Assembly: GCA_035362835.1 (NCBI GenBank)
Contig: DAOSDY010000002.1
Coordinates: 689,692 to 753,691, forward strand
Origin: Melioribacteraceae bacterium
GTDB taxonomy: Bacteria > Bacteroidota > Ignavibacteria > Ignavibacteriales > Melioribacteraceae
Direction of reading: 5' to 3'
Length of the DNA: 64,000 bases
A model generated the notes under the pieces. The model did no database searches. It saw only the letters and a program-made list of their open reading frames with translations, and had not been told where the DNA came from. The position numbers and the translations under genes are program-made. How positions within the stretch are numbered: the stretch's first letter is position 1; the number at the start of each line of letters is the position of its first letter. This document shows, piece after piece, positions 26,154 to 34,817 of the stretch.

Positions 26154-28627
26154 AAGCCGATCCGCATTCCGATTAATAAGTTCCTCTCTGCGGCAGGGAA
26201 ATATTCCTTCCCTATTCCGTATGAGGCAAAGAGGTTATTAAATAAATTATTTACCTGAATAAATATTTTTATACTTTCCATAACCGGATCCGGATTCAAT
26301 TCATAACTCGAATAGAAATTAAGTACTAAATAAGAGTCCACTTTATTATCCGTATAATCTGTTAATCCGGGATACAGATTTAAATAACGGGTCAGATTGT
26401 TGTCGTAGTTATCCGTATAGAATTCGCCGACATATTTTGCAGTTAGCTTCGCATAAAAGTTATTATAATGATAATTAATAATTGCATTAAATGTAACATC
26501 GGGGAAACCGCTGATTCTGTTTCCTGATAGGTCAACTTTCAACGGCACCGGACTTCCATCGTCATAAAATGTAAATCCGTTGCTTATATAATTTTTACCG
26601 AATGAACCGTTCAGCACAAGATCAAATGATTGATTCAATTTATAACCGAGACTGCCTTCTATTCCATAGTGAATTGTTTTATTCATATTCCCGGTGACGG
26701 GTTGACCAAAACGGTCCAGCTTACCATTTTTAACGATCTCATCATTAAAAATCATATAGTAGAGATTGACCGATCCGGATAAATCAGTTCCGTTGATAAA
26801 TGTTCCCAGTTCATAATTATTCATCTGTTCTGGTTTTACAAGAGGATTGGAAAAATCGTACCTGCCCCCTGGTGTAATTTCGAACTGCGGTACTGCACCC
26901 CCGCTTGATTCGGCAGCATCATAGTAATTCTTTAATCTCGGTTCTCTTGTAACATTCGCGTAAGAAAAATAAATATTATGATCTTCATTTATTCTATAGT
27001 TAATTCCAACTCTGGGATTCAGGAAAATGCCGTCAATTTCAAATTCATTGTTAAGGTATTTTTCATTTTTTATTGAATATTTATGATATGCAAACTGTAA
27101 TTCGGCAAGCAGATTTATCCGTTCATTAAGAGAATAATTCTCATTGAGAAAGAAATTTACAATGTCTTTGCCGCCTTCATAATAATAGTACCGGAAATCT
27201 TTAGTAATACCAGCGGGCAGATTCTCACCATAATTTAGGCTGCCCCAATGAACCGATTGGTGTTTCCTGATTTCACCTCCAAGAATCAGTTCTCCAGACT
27301 GATGCGAAATACTAATACGGGGGATCCAGCCGAATTGCTTGTTTTCTACCATTGCCCGAATTAATACGTTGGATGGATTTGTTAAAGGCATAAAACCGTT
27401 TTGAGAGGTTAGACGGAAATATGTTGTATCGCCCCAGGAGCCGTCATAATCGAAAAATCCGTCGCCCAATACAGCGAAAAGCGCTGAATTGAATATAACA
27501 CGGTCACTCATTCTGTATTCATTAAGCAATTCAAAGTGAGATTGAGAAAAATTCTCGATCTCATCCGGTCTTCGAAGGGCCTTATATGTGTAACCATTCT
27601 GATCCGCTTCCCAGTATGATAAATTTTCTTTACGTAAATCCGGATTGTTAACAGCAAATTTCGGCAGACCGTTATAAGCTAGTCCATCGGCAATCGGACC
27701 GCCGTATATGTTTATTTGAGAAGTTAATTTTTCATCATATCTAACAGCTGATAAATGGAATGCATTAAAATCAATCCAGCTTAAATTTCTGTAACCGCTG
27801 CTTAAAGTTTTTGATAAATTAGTATAGAAGGAATATTTTTTACCTACCAGTCCGCTTGAATAAGTCAGTCCGTATTTCCTAGTGTTATAATCCCCTATCG
27901 ACGCGGTGAATTCCATTCTGGGTTTATCCGAAAAAGCAGATGTAATTATGTTTATGGAACCGCCAATTGAAGGATAACCTGTAATACCCGAACCCGCTCC
28001 TCTCTGTACCTGAATAATCTCAGTACTTTCAAGAAGGTCCGGGAAATCGAGCCAGTAGACATTATGATCTTCAGGGTCATTCTGCGGAATTCCGTTTATA
28101 GCAACTGAAATTCTCCTTTGATCGAATCCCCTTATGCTCAAATAATTATAACCCAATCCGTTTCCATTTTCTGAATAAAACATAACAGAAGGCAGGTAAC
28201 TTAATATTTCAGGAATATCCTGGTTTGTATAGGATCGCTCAAGTTCCTTCCGATCAATTTTTGAAAATGTGACAGGCGTTATTCCCTCTTTTGCAATTGA
28301 TCCCTGAACAAGAACAGTCTGACTGGAAATGATATTGCTGTTCAGCAGAATTATTTTATTACCTTGAAGATATTCTGAGACTGAAATCTGAAACGATTTA
28401 AAAGCGATATGACTGAATGTTAAAATGGCGTCTGGAGTAAGGTCCCCTATAAGAACAAATTCACCATTCTCATTTGTTGATGTACCGATTGAGGTCCCTT
28501 TGATTATTATATTAACCAGTGGAATAGGTTCCCGGTCGTAATAATTAAGGACTCTCCCGCCCAATTCTTTTATTTGGGCTAAAAGCGGGACTGTTATAAA
28601 CAAAAAAAGAATAATTAATTTTTTCAT
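26150..28627 (-). CDS. TonB-dependent outer-membrane receptor, probable thiamin uptake
   Basis: 825 residues. After a signal peptide, residues ~20-105 form a carboxypeptidase-regulatory-like beta domain (GGRVLNYYDREPIPLVNI; GTSTNENGEFVL), as usual in Bacteroidota receptors. A plug domain follows (IPEILSYLPSVMFY, LSIRGFDQRRISVAINGIP, IQVQRGAGSGI), then a 22-strand-type barrel ending in an aromatic-poor but amphipathic LLIGMRIGL. The ATG at 28627 has a strong GGAGG. It is preceded by a TPP riboswitch with a terminator, so expression should fall when thiamin diphosphate is plentiful. Thiamin or a relative as substrate is inferred from this regulation and from thiN downstream. Confidence 0.88.
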   Translation of the reverse strand: MKKLIILFLFITVPLLAQIKELGGRVLNYYDREPIPLVNIIIKGTSIGTSTNENGEFVLIGDLTPDAILTFSHIAFKSFQISVSEYLQGNKIILLNSNIISSQTVLVQGSIAKEGITPVTFSKIDRKELERSYTNQDIPEILSYLPSVMFYSENGNGLGYNYLSIRGFDQRRISVAINGIPQNDPEDHNVYWLDFPDLLESTEIIQVQRGAGSGITGYPSIGGSINIITSAFSDKPRMEFTASIGDYNTRKYGLTYSSGLVGKKYSFYTNLSKTLSSGYRNLSWIDFNAFHLSAVRYDEKLTSQINIYGGPIADGLAYNGLPKFAVNNPDLRKENLSYWEADQNGYTYKALRRPDEIENFSQSHFELLNEYRMSDRVIFNSALFAVLGDGFFDYDGSWGDTTYFRLTSQNGFMPLTNPSNVLIRAMVENKQFGWIPRISISHQSGELILGGEIRKHQSVHWGSLNYGENLPAGITKDFRYYYYEGGKDIVNFFLNENYSLNERINLLAELQFAYHKYSIKNEKYLNNEFEIDGIFLNPRVGINYRINEDHNIYFSYANVTREPRLKNYYDAAESSGGAVPQFEITPGGRYDFSNPLVKPEQMNNYELGTFINGTDLSGSVNLYYMIFNDEIVKNGKLDRFGQPVTGNMNKTIHYGIEGSLGYKLNQSFDLVLNGSFGKNYISNGFTFYDDGSPVPLKVDLSGNRISGFPDVTFNAIINYHYNNFYAKLTAKYVGEFYTDNYDNNLTRYLNLYPGLTDYTDNKVDSYLVLNFYSSYELNPDPVMESIKIFIQVNNLFNNLFASYGIGKEYFPAAERNLLIGMRIGL

Positions 28628-28640
28628 TTTATTCCTCCAT

Positions 28641-28654
28641 CCTGTTTAAACAGG
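28641..28654. repeat. Perfect 14-nt palindrome in the thiamin operon leader
   Basis: CCTGTTTAAACAGG lies 14 bp upstream of the receptor ATG, next to its GGAGG site, where a hairpin in the mRNA could affect ribosome access. A protein operator is an alternative. Confidence 0.6.
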
Positions 28655-28659
28655 AGATA

Positions 28660-28677
28660 GTCCGTTTTAAAACGGAC
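28660..28677. repeat. Perfect 18-nt palindrome in the thiamin operon leader
   Basis: GTCCGTTTTAAAACGGAC lies between the riboswitch terminator and the start codon. Its CCGTTTT/AAAACGG halves repeat the sequences used in the riboswitch terminator and antiterminator, so it could compete in that folding, or act as a DNA operator. Confidence 0.6.
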
Positions 28678-28686
28678 GGTTAAGAA

Positions 28687-28714
28687 ATAAAAAAGCCGTT
28701 CCGGAAAACGGCTT
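28687..28714 (-). terminator. Riboswitch-controlled intrinsic terminator
   Basis: On the minus strand an 8-bp stem AAGCCGTT / AACGGCTT with loop TTCCGG runs into six T. It follows the TPP aptamer by about 12 bp and precedes the receptor gene. Its 5' arm and loop contain CCGTTTTCC, which is fully complementary to GGAAAACGG at the 3' edge of the aptamer, giving a mutually exclusive antiterminator. Confidence 0.88.
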
Positions 28715-28726
28715 AACTAATTATTC

Positions 28727-28817
28727 TCCGACCGTTTTCCTACGCTGGCATTATCCAGATCAGGTTCGAGGGTTTGTTCTCAGCCGCAGCGTATTCTGCA
28801 AGCACCCCTAACGACTT
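28727..28817 (-). promoter_or_regulatory. TPP (THI-box) riboswitch aptamer
   Basis: On the minus strand the THI-box consensus is read in order: AGGGGTGCT, then GGCTGAGA, ACCC, GAACCTGATCTGGATAATG and CCAGCGTAGG. The closing stem P1 can form between CGTT near 28813 and AACG near 28734. It precedes a TonB-dependent receptor, thiamin pyrophosphokinase and an SSS symporter, and is followed by an intrinsic terminator, so binding of thiamin diphosphate should stop transcription. It starts only 22 bp after the stop of the same-strand lytic transglycosylase gene. Confidence 0.96.
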
Positions 28818-28839
28818 TTCAAATCAAATTCAAGAACAG

Positions 28840-31614
28840 TTAATTCAGTATACTGAGTTTCTGACCGATCTTAACACGATCGGATTTAAGATTATTCCAG
28901 TTCATAATATCAGCGACCAGAACTTTATAAATGCGTGCAATAGTCCAGAGCGATTCCCCTTCTTTTACCAGATGAACTTTACCATCAGTTTTCTGTTGAG
29001 AATTTACAGAGGCCGATTGGGCAGAACCACGTACAACAAGCTGCTGTCCTATTTTAATATTTGAATTATTTAATTTATTCCAGGACTTCAGGTCATCAAC
29101 CGGAACATTATACTTCATCGAAATATGACCGAGAGTTTCACCTTTTTGAACTGTATGAACAGAAGCTGCTGCCGTATTTTTAATTTCAGATTTAGGTTTT
29201 GAAGTATTTTCAGAAAGAGTATTATCAGGTTTGGAATCGGAATATAAGACTAAAGATTTACCGGCAACTAATTTATTCCCTGAAAGATTATTCCAGCTTT
29301 TAATTTCATCTATAGTTACATTATAAAGCGTTGCAATAAGACTAAGAGAATCTCCAGGTTTTATAGTGTAATTCACTGAATTACCGGAAGCACGTTTTGT
29401 ATTGTCGCCGAGAGACTGAACCGGTTCTTTTCCATGAACTGAGAGCAACTGACCTGCAACGATTTTATTTGAATTCAGATTATTCCATTTTTTCAGCTGT
29501 GCGATAGTAACATTGAATTTTTGAGCGATTTCGCTTATCGAATCACCTTTCCGGACAGTATACTTAGTCGTTTTGGAAGCAATATTACCTGAACTTGAAT
29601 AAGTCGCGGGAAGATTGCGCGCATCACCCGAATAAATTACAAGCTTTCGCCCCATGTAAATTCTATTGCTCGTAAGATTATTCCATTCCTTAATCTGAGA
29701 AACCGAGACACCGTATTTTGTTGCGATAGATGAAAGCGATTCGCCGTTTCTAATCCTGTGCTCTATCCATGTATCTCCAGAATTAGCAAAAAGGATCTGA
29801 CTCTTTTCAGCATTACTCATTTCATTAATTTTAGAGTAGTATTCATTCTTTTCATCCGGGACGTAAACTGTTATTTCCTGGCCTACTTTTAATCGTGAAG
29901 TGTAAGGAAGGTTATTCCAGTTTCTTAAATCGGAAACTCTGACATTAAATAGATCTGCAATATCCACTAGATTATCTTTACTCTTAACAAGATATTTAAC
30001 AGGGCTCTTACCTTCTGGGATTATATATTCTACAGAGTCGGACGAAATTTCCTGATAGAGCTTGAGAAACTTATCAGAATCAGTATCGGTTGTAATTTGA
30101 AGTTTATAGGATGGATTATTATCAAGACCGTTTAATTCCTCTTCAATAGCCGGAAGAATATCGGTGTTGATAGCGATATCTTCCAGATTAATGTAGGAAG
30201 TTGGGATTTTGAGTTCCATCCCGATTGCTAATTTTTTCTTGGTTGATATTTTATTATAATTTGCAAGTTGTGTAATACCTACGTTATATCTCGAAGCTAT
30301 CTGAGAAATAGTTTCACCCGAAGAAACTGAATGAATTACATATTGAAGTTTTGCGTCATCAGGAAGATTATTCAAATTTTCCACGAAAAGTTCATATGTC
30401 CTGGTAGGTACTTTTAGTGGATAACCTCCTTCATAATCGGGCGGAGTTGAATTCTGTGTAAGTTCTGAATTCATTTCACGAAGTAGTTCGGTGCTTATTC
30501 CGGCACATTTTGCAAGCACGTTCAAATCGATAGCTTCTGTAATCCGGTGAACTGTATAATCGTGAGGTTTTTCAAACTGTATATTGGAGAAACCATATTT
30601 TTCCGGCTGGCTTGCGATAAGCGTAACTGCTATGTATTGAGGCACGTAATTGCGGGTCTCGCGCGGTAAATAAGGACGGAGAGACCAGAAATCGCTTGAG
30701 CCGGCTCTTCTCATTGCTTTACGGACTCTTCCTTCCCCGCTATTATATGCTGCAAGGGCCAGATACCAGTCTCCTAAAGAATAATAAAGATCTCTTAAAT
30801 GACGTGCCGCTGATAAAGTCGCCTTCTCAGGGTCTCTTCTTTCATCTATATGAACATTAACATCGAGGTCATACAACCGGGCCGTTCCTTTTATGAACTG
30901 CCAGATTCCAACGGCTTTAGCCCAGGAACGGGCTACAGGATTCAATCCGCTTTCAACCATGCTTAGAAAAATCAATTGTTGCGGGACTTTTTCTTCGGCA
31001 AAGATACGGGCCATCATTGGAAAATATTTCCCGGAGCGAGAGAGCCAGCGTTCCATATGCTTACTCCCCTTTCCTGTAAAATATTCAATATACTGTTCAA
31101 CATGACGATTTACCTCGAGCGGGAAATCACCAACAATTACAGTAATACTTTTGTTATCCTCTTCATTTACTATTACAGAATCCTCATCCTCCATTGCAAA
31201 ATCAGGAATCCTTTTATTCATCCATTCTTCAAGGGCATTGATAGTTACATTTTCAGGAAGTTCCTCCATGCTATCTACGTACGATTGGTAATCTTCAACA
31301 ATAGAGTTTTCCAGTTCAATAAAAATTTCATTTTCTTCTACATTTGGATAATAGCTTAATTTATTTATTGTTGTAAGAGCTGATTCATAATAACTGAGTG
31401 CTTCTGCTTTAAAACCCAATTTCTGTTTGTAGAGTGCGTTGACATAATCCCGTCGTGCGTTTTCAAGCATCTCATTTACAATTGAAGATACTGTGACTTT
31501 TACAGTATCCTGTCGGACTTTTAATGTTGAATTTGAAGATGAATTGAATGTACTGCAGGCGTTAAAACTGATAATGACGACTAATAAAATAAACAGAAGG
31601 ATAAGTTTTTTCAC
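28840..31614 (-). CDS. Lipoprotein lytic transglycosylase with seven LysM repeats (MltD-like)
   Basis: 924 residues. Signal with lipobox ISFNAC, lipidated Cys20. The SLT domain spans about 195-330: catalytic Glu221 in SMVESGLNPVARSWAKAVG, then GIWQFI and the AAYNSGEGRV motif. Seven LysM modules follow from about residue 425 to the end, each with the [GxSxxxIAxxxxVxxxxLxxWNxL] pattern; linkers rich in Ser/Asn/Lys separate them. MltD of E. coli has fewer LysM units. It would cleave peptidoglycan while anchored to the outer membrane. Start is GTG. A TTGACA-N17-TAAATT promoter lies upstream. Confidence 0.9.
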   Translation of the reverse strand: MKKLILLFILLVVIISFNACSTFNSSSNSTLKVRQDTVKVTVSSIVNEMLENARRDYVNALYKQKLGFKAEALSYYESALTTINKLSYYPNVEENEIFIELENSIVEDYQSYVDSMEELPENVTINALEEWMNKRIPDFAMEDEDSVIVNEEDNKSITVIVGDFPLEVNRHVEQYIEYFTGKGSKHMERWLSRSGKYFPMMARIFAEEKVPQQLIFLSMVESGLNPVARSWAKAVGIWQFIKGTARLYDLDVNVHIDERRDPEKATLSAARHLRDLYYSLGDWYLALAAYNSGEGRVRKAMRRAGSSDFWSLRPYLPRETRNYVPQYIAVTLIASQPEKYGFSNIQFEKPHDYTVHRITEAIDLNVLAKCAGISTELLREMNSELTQNSTPPDYEGGYPLKVPTRTYELFVENLNNLPDDAKLQYVIHSVSSGETISQIASRYNVGITQLANYNKISTKKKLAIGMELKIPTSYINLEDIAINTDILPAIEEELNGLDNNPSYKLQITTDTDSDKFLKLYQEISSDSVEYIIPEGKSPVKYLVKSKDNLVDIADLFNVRVSDLRNWNNLPYTSRLKVGQEITVYVPDEKNEYYSKINEMSNAEKSQILFANSGDTWIEHRIRNGESLSSIATKYGVSVSQIKEWNNLTSNRIYMGRKLVIYSGDARNLPATYSSSGNIASKTTKYTVRKGDSISEIAQKFNVTIAQLKKWNNLNSNKIVAGQLLSVHGKEPVQSLGDNTKRASGNSVNYTIKPGDSLSLIATLYNVTIDEIKSWNNLSGNKLVAGKSLVLYSDSKPDNTLSENTSKPKSEIKNTAAASVHTVQKGETLGHISMKYNVPVDDLKSWNKLNNSNIKIGQQLVVRGSAQSASVNSQQKTDGKVHLVKEGESLWTIARIYKVLVADIMNWNNLKSDRVKIGQKLSILN

Positions 31615-31644
31615 GCAGACCCCAAGTGTTTGAATTATGGTTGC

Positions 31645-31673
31645 AATTTAAGCCCTTAACAATTTTTTGTCAA
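31645..31673 (-). promoter_or_regulatory. Candidate sigma-70-type promoter of the LysM transglycosylase
   Basis: On the minus strand TTGACA (31673-31668) and TAAATT (31650-31645) are separated by exactly 17 bp, about 30 bp upstream of the GTG start. Matches are 6/6 and 4/6 to the E. coli consensus. Confidence 0.5.
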
Positions 31674-31734
31674 GCTTAATATTATATAATTCCATTTACC
31701 CTTTGTAATTAAATAAGTTAGCAAGAATAACCGG

Positions 31735-33279
31735 TCATAATGGAATATTGGAATGTTTCTTTTTCGGATTTGAATCGACTTTAGTTTTAAGGAGCTGAAA
31801 GGCTGATATCAATCGCTGACGTGTCTCCCGCGGAATAATCACTTCATCAATATATCCTCTTTCGGCCGCGATGTATGGATTTGCAAATTTTTCAATATAA
31901 TCAGAAAGCATCGACTCCAATTTCTTTGCAGGATCTTCCACTGATGATATCTCCTTCTTGAAAATTATTTCAACGGCACCTTTCGGACCCATTACAGCAA
32001 TCTCAGCAGTTGGCCATGCGAAATTGAAATCGCCTCTTATATGTTTGGAATTCATAACATCGTAGGCTCCTCCGTATGCTTTTCGTGTTATGACGGTTAC
32101 TTTTGGAACAGTAGCCTCGCAGAATGCAAAAAGTAATTTTGATCCGTGCCTTATAATACCATTCCATTCCTGTTCAGTACCAGGTAAAAAACCCGGGACA
32201 TCTTCCAAAACTAATAAAGGAATATTGAACGCATCACAGAAACGAATAAACCTCGCGCCTTTAACTGATGCATTAATATCAAGTACGCCGGCAAGAACAG
32301 AAGGCTGATTTGCAACAACACCAACTGATAAACCACCGATCCTTCCGAATCCAACTATTATATTCTGTGCGTAGTTTGAATGGACCTCCAGAAATTCTCC
32401 GTTATCGAGAAGTTGATTTATGATCTCCTTCATATCGTATGGTTTATTCGGATTATCCGGTATGGCTTTGTCCAGAGAATCGATTATGTGATCCTGTGCA
32501 AAATCGAATTCCCTTTCCGGGGGCAGGTCTTTCCAGTTTAAGGGTATATATCCGAGTAAACGACGAATATTCTCGAGTACTTCAACTTCGCTATCGAATG
32601 CGAAGTGAGCCACCCCGCTTTTAACCGAATGCGTATCGGCACCGCCAAGATCCTCGAAACTTACTTCTTCGTGTGTTACAGTTTTAACTACATTTGGACC
32701 CGTAACAAACATATGGCTGGTGTTTTTAACCATGAAAATAAAATCTGTAATTGCAGGCGAATAGACAGCTCCTCCGGCACATGGTCCGAGTACAGCAGAT
32801 ATTTGAGGAATCACACCTGAAGCAAGTGTGTTTCTCAGGAAAATATCCGCGTAACCGCCAAGACTTACAACACCCTCCTGAATCCTTGCACCGCCTGAAT
32901 CATTTAATCCGATTACAGGAATTCCGATCTTCATTGCCATATCCATTATTTTGCAGATCTTTTCAGCGTGTGTTTCAGACAATGATCCGCCAAATACTGT
33001 AAAATCCTGACTGAAGACTGCAACCTGGCGGCCGAAGATTCTGGCAAATCCGGTTATAACTCCATCACCGGCTATTCTTTGTTTATTAATTCCGAAATCG
33101 TTCGATCTATGTTTAACAAACTGATCTATTTCCTGAAAACTTCCTTCATCTACCAGAAGAAGAATTCTTTCGCGTGCAGTAAGTTTCCCTTTATCGTGCT
33201 GCTGTTTAATCTTCTCCTCGCCGCCACCCTTCTTTGCTTCCTCTCGCAGCGATTCCAGTTTCTTTATTTTTTCACTCAT
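31735..33279 (-). CDS. pccB: Acyl-CoA (propionyl-CoA) carboxylase carboxyltransferase subunit
   Basis: About 514 residues, the usual length of PccB/MmdA. Two crotonase-like halves carry the oxyanion-loop glycines: LGPCAGGAVYSPAITDF in the first and TRKAYGGAYDVM in the second; the start MSEKIKKLESLREEA and HDKGKLTARERI are typical. It transfers carboxyl from biotin to propionyl-CoA (or decarboxylates methylmalonyl-CoA in a sodium-pump complex). The biotin carboxylase and biotin carrier subunits are not in the window. The ATG at 33279, behind an AAGGA site, avoids overlap with the ABC gene ending at 33287, so it is preferred over an upstream codon at 33348. Confidence 0.88.
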   Translation of the reverse strand: MSEKIKKLESLREEAKKGGGEEKIKQQHDKGKLTARERILLLVDEGSFQEIDQFVKHRSNDFGINKQRIAGDGVITGFARIFGRQVAVFSQDFTVFGGSLSETHAEKICKIMDMAMKIGIPVIGLNDSGGARIQEGVVSLGGYADIFLRNTLASGVIPQISAVLGPCAGGAVYSPAITDFIFMVKNTSHMFVTGPNVVKTVTHEEVSFEDLGGADTHSVKSGVAHFAFDSEVEVLENIRRLLGYIPLNWKDLPPEREFDFAQDHIIDSLDKAIPDNPNKPYDMKEIINQLLDNGEFLEVHSNYAQNIIVGFGRIGGLSVGVVANQPSVLAGVLDINASVKGARFIRFCDAFNIPLLVLEDVPGFLPGTEQEWNGIIRHGSKLLFAFCEATVPKVTVITRKAYGGAYDVMNSKHIRGDFNFAWPTAEIAVMGPKGAVEIIFKKEISSVEDPAKKLESMLSDYIEKFANPYIAAERGYIDEVIIPRETRQRLISAFQLLKTKVDSNPKKKHSNIPL

Positions 33280-33286
33280 AGATCCT

Positions 33287-34027
33287 TCAGATTGAAATGT
33301 GAAGTATTTTTTTTGAATCGGTTTCTTTGAATAATCTTTCAATCTCATTTCTTTGTGAAATAAATCGGGAAGAGTTTAAAATAGAATTATCTCTTTCTTC
33401 CGGCAGGTCAACTTTCATTTTATGGAATATCTCAGCAGGTTCATTACCCATAAGATATATATTATCTGAAAGATAAAGCGCTTCTGTAATATTTGTAGTT
33501 GCGATAAGCAGAGATGTTTTATAACGGGTAGGGACTTTTCTTATCAGACTGTATAATTCTGTCTTTGTAAGGTCGTCCATTCTTGTAAACGGTTCATCGA
33601 TGCAGATAGATACCGGGTCGCGGGCAAGGGCACGTGCCAGGGAAATCCGGAACCTGAATCCGATGCTGCGATTATCCGGATAATAATCTGAATATCCTTC
33701 AAGTCCAACGAATTCGATCAGATACTTTATATCAACATTCCCTTTTGAAGCAAATAAAATATTCTCTTTTACAGAAAGCCAGGGGAATGAAGAAGGAGTT
33801 GAGGGAATAAGCATGATTTTCCCGTCATCCATTCCGGATATTTCGCCGGTGGTTTCTTTATCGAGTCCTGAAATAATTTTCAGCAGTGTTGTTTTTCCAG
33901 AACCTAAAGGAGCAATAACGGAAGTAATTTTAGCGGGCTCTATTATTAAAGAAATATTTTGGAATATTTTCTTACTGTTTCCGAAAGAATCGGAAATAGT
34001 TTTAGAGATATTTTTTAGCTCAATCAT
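33287..34027 (-). CDS. Divergent ABC transporter ATP-binding protein with degenerate motifs
   Basis: 246 residues, nearest to the nitrate/sulfonate/taurine (SsuB/TauB) type. Walker A (APLGSGKTT, Lys45) and Walker B (SICIDEPF, Asp144/Glu145) are intact. The ABC signature is SIGFR instead of LSGGQ-like (121-125), the Q-loop reads IPSTPSSFPW with no glutamine, and the H-switch histidine is missing (ATTNITEA instead of THDxxEA). It should bind ATP, but hydrolysis may be impaired. It overlaps the permease gene by 4 bp and lies just before pccB. No substrate-binding protein is nearby. Confidence 0.72.
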   Translation of the reverse strand: MIELKNISKTISDSFGNSKKIFQNISLIIEPAKITSVIAPLGSGKTTLLKIISGLDKETTGEISGMDDGKIMLIPSTPSSFPWLSVKENILFASKGNVDIKYLIEFVGLEGYSDYYPDNRSIGFRFRISLARALARDPVSICIDEPFTRMDDLTKTELYSLIRKVPTRYKTSLLIATTNITEALYLSDNIYLMGNEPAEIFHKMKVDLPEERDNSILNSSRFISQRNEIERLFKETDSKKILHISI

Positions 34028-34788
34028 TCTTCCCAGAAAAATATTTTTTCGTCAATGTATTTTATTACAGAACTGCCGATCAGAATCAATATGCTAATGA
34101 CAACAGCAATAGAAAAAAGACCGGCATAATCATTATATAAAAGTGCTGTTCTATAAATTCCTCCGAATCCTTCTATTCCGCAAATAAATTCATATATCAT
34201 TACAAGTATCCATAAGTAATAATGAATCCTAAAAAGGTCACTGAAGAAAACCGGTTGTATTTGTTTATAAACAATTTTCGAATAGACTTCCGGTCTGCTT
34301 AAATGCATATTCAATCCGGCTTCAAAGTAGGTCTTATTGAAACTACGCGATGAATTCAATAACGAGCCGGCAATCATAAGCAGCGAACTTAATAAACCGA
34401 ATAGAAATTCCGCTGCAATCGAATCTTCAAACCAGTAGGCAAATAGTATGGCAAAGAAGAATGAAGGGAAATACCTGAATATCTTCAGTTTTTCAACCGG
34501 GCCTGGATATTCAATAGAAAGTTGTATCAATCTTCCTGCAAATAAACGGATAATAAAATAGGAAACTACAAGAGAGAAATAAACTATAGAGGAAGTAATA
34601 GCAATTGCCTGTAAGATGTTATAACCTTCCCAAATATACAGGAACGATTCAAAAAGCATATGAGGCATCGGCAGAACCCTGTTAACCGGAAGTATAAATT
34701 CGAACAGGACTACATAAATAAAAAATATAACCAACAGGAATCCTGATTTAGATCTGAATGATTCACTCATAATTGATTTACCGCTCAT
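34024..34788 (-). CDS. ABC transporter permease, BPD-like and divergent
   Basis: 254 residues with about six hydrophobic segments, arranged like SsuC/TauC-type permeases. The EAA loop that docks the ATPase is recognisable but degraded (FEAGLNMHLSRPEVYSKIV where EAA---G is expected). It is the partner of the divergent ATPase gene downstream (4-bp overlap). Start could be 34788 or the ATG at 34770. A TTGATT-N17-TATATT promoter candidate lies just upstream. Substrate unknown. Confidence 0.62.
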   Translation of the reverse strand: MSGKSIMSESFRSKSGFLLVIFFIYVVLFEFILPVNRVLPMPHMLFESFLYIWEGYNILQAIAITSSIVYFSLVVSYFIIRLFAGRLIQLSIEYPGPVEKLKIFRYFPSFFFAILFAYWFEDSIAAEFLFGLLSSLLMIAGSLLNSSRSFNKTYFEAGLNMHLSRPEVYSKIVYKQIQPVFFSDLFRIHYYLWILVMIYEFICGIEGFGGIYRTALLYNDYAGLFSIAVVISILILIGSSVIKYIDEKIFFWEE

Positions 34789-34817
34789 CCGCCTGATTTT
34801 TTAATTAGAATGTTTTT

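Noticed and set aside
28774..29064. 96-residue plus-strand open frame over the riboswitch
   Set aside because: It crosses the TPP aptamer and the end of the LysM gene on the opposite strand, so it is not a gene.
28840..30400. Repeated blocks of DNA that might be a CRISPR or tandem repeat array
   Set aside because: The repetition is the seven LysM coding repeats; the DNA is diverged and there are no short uniform repeats with spacers.
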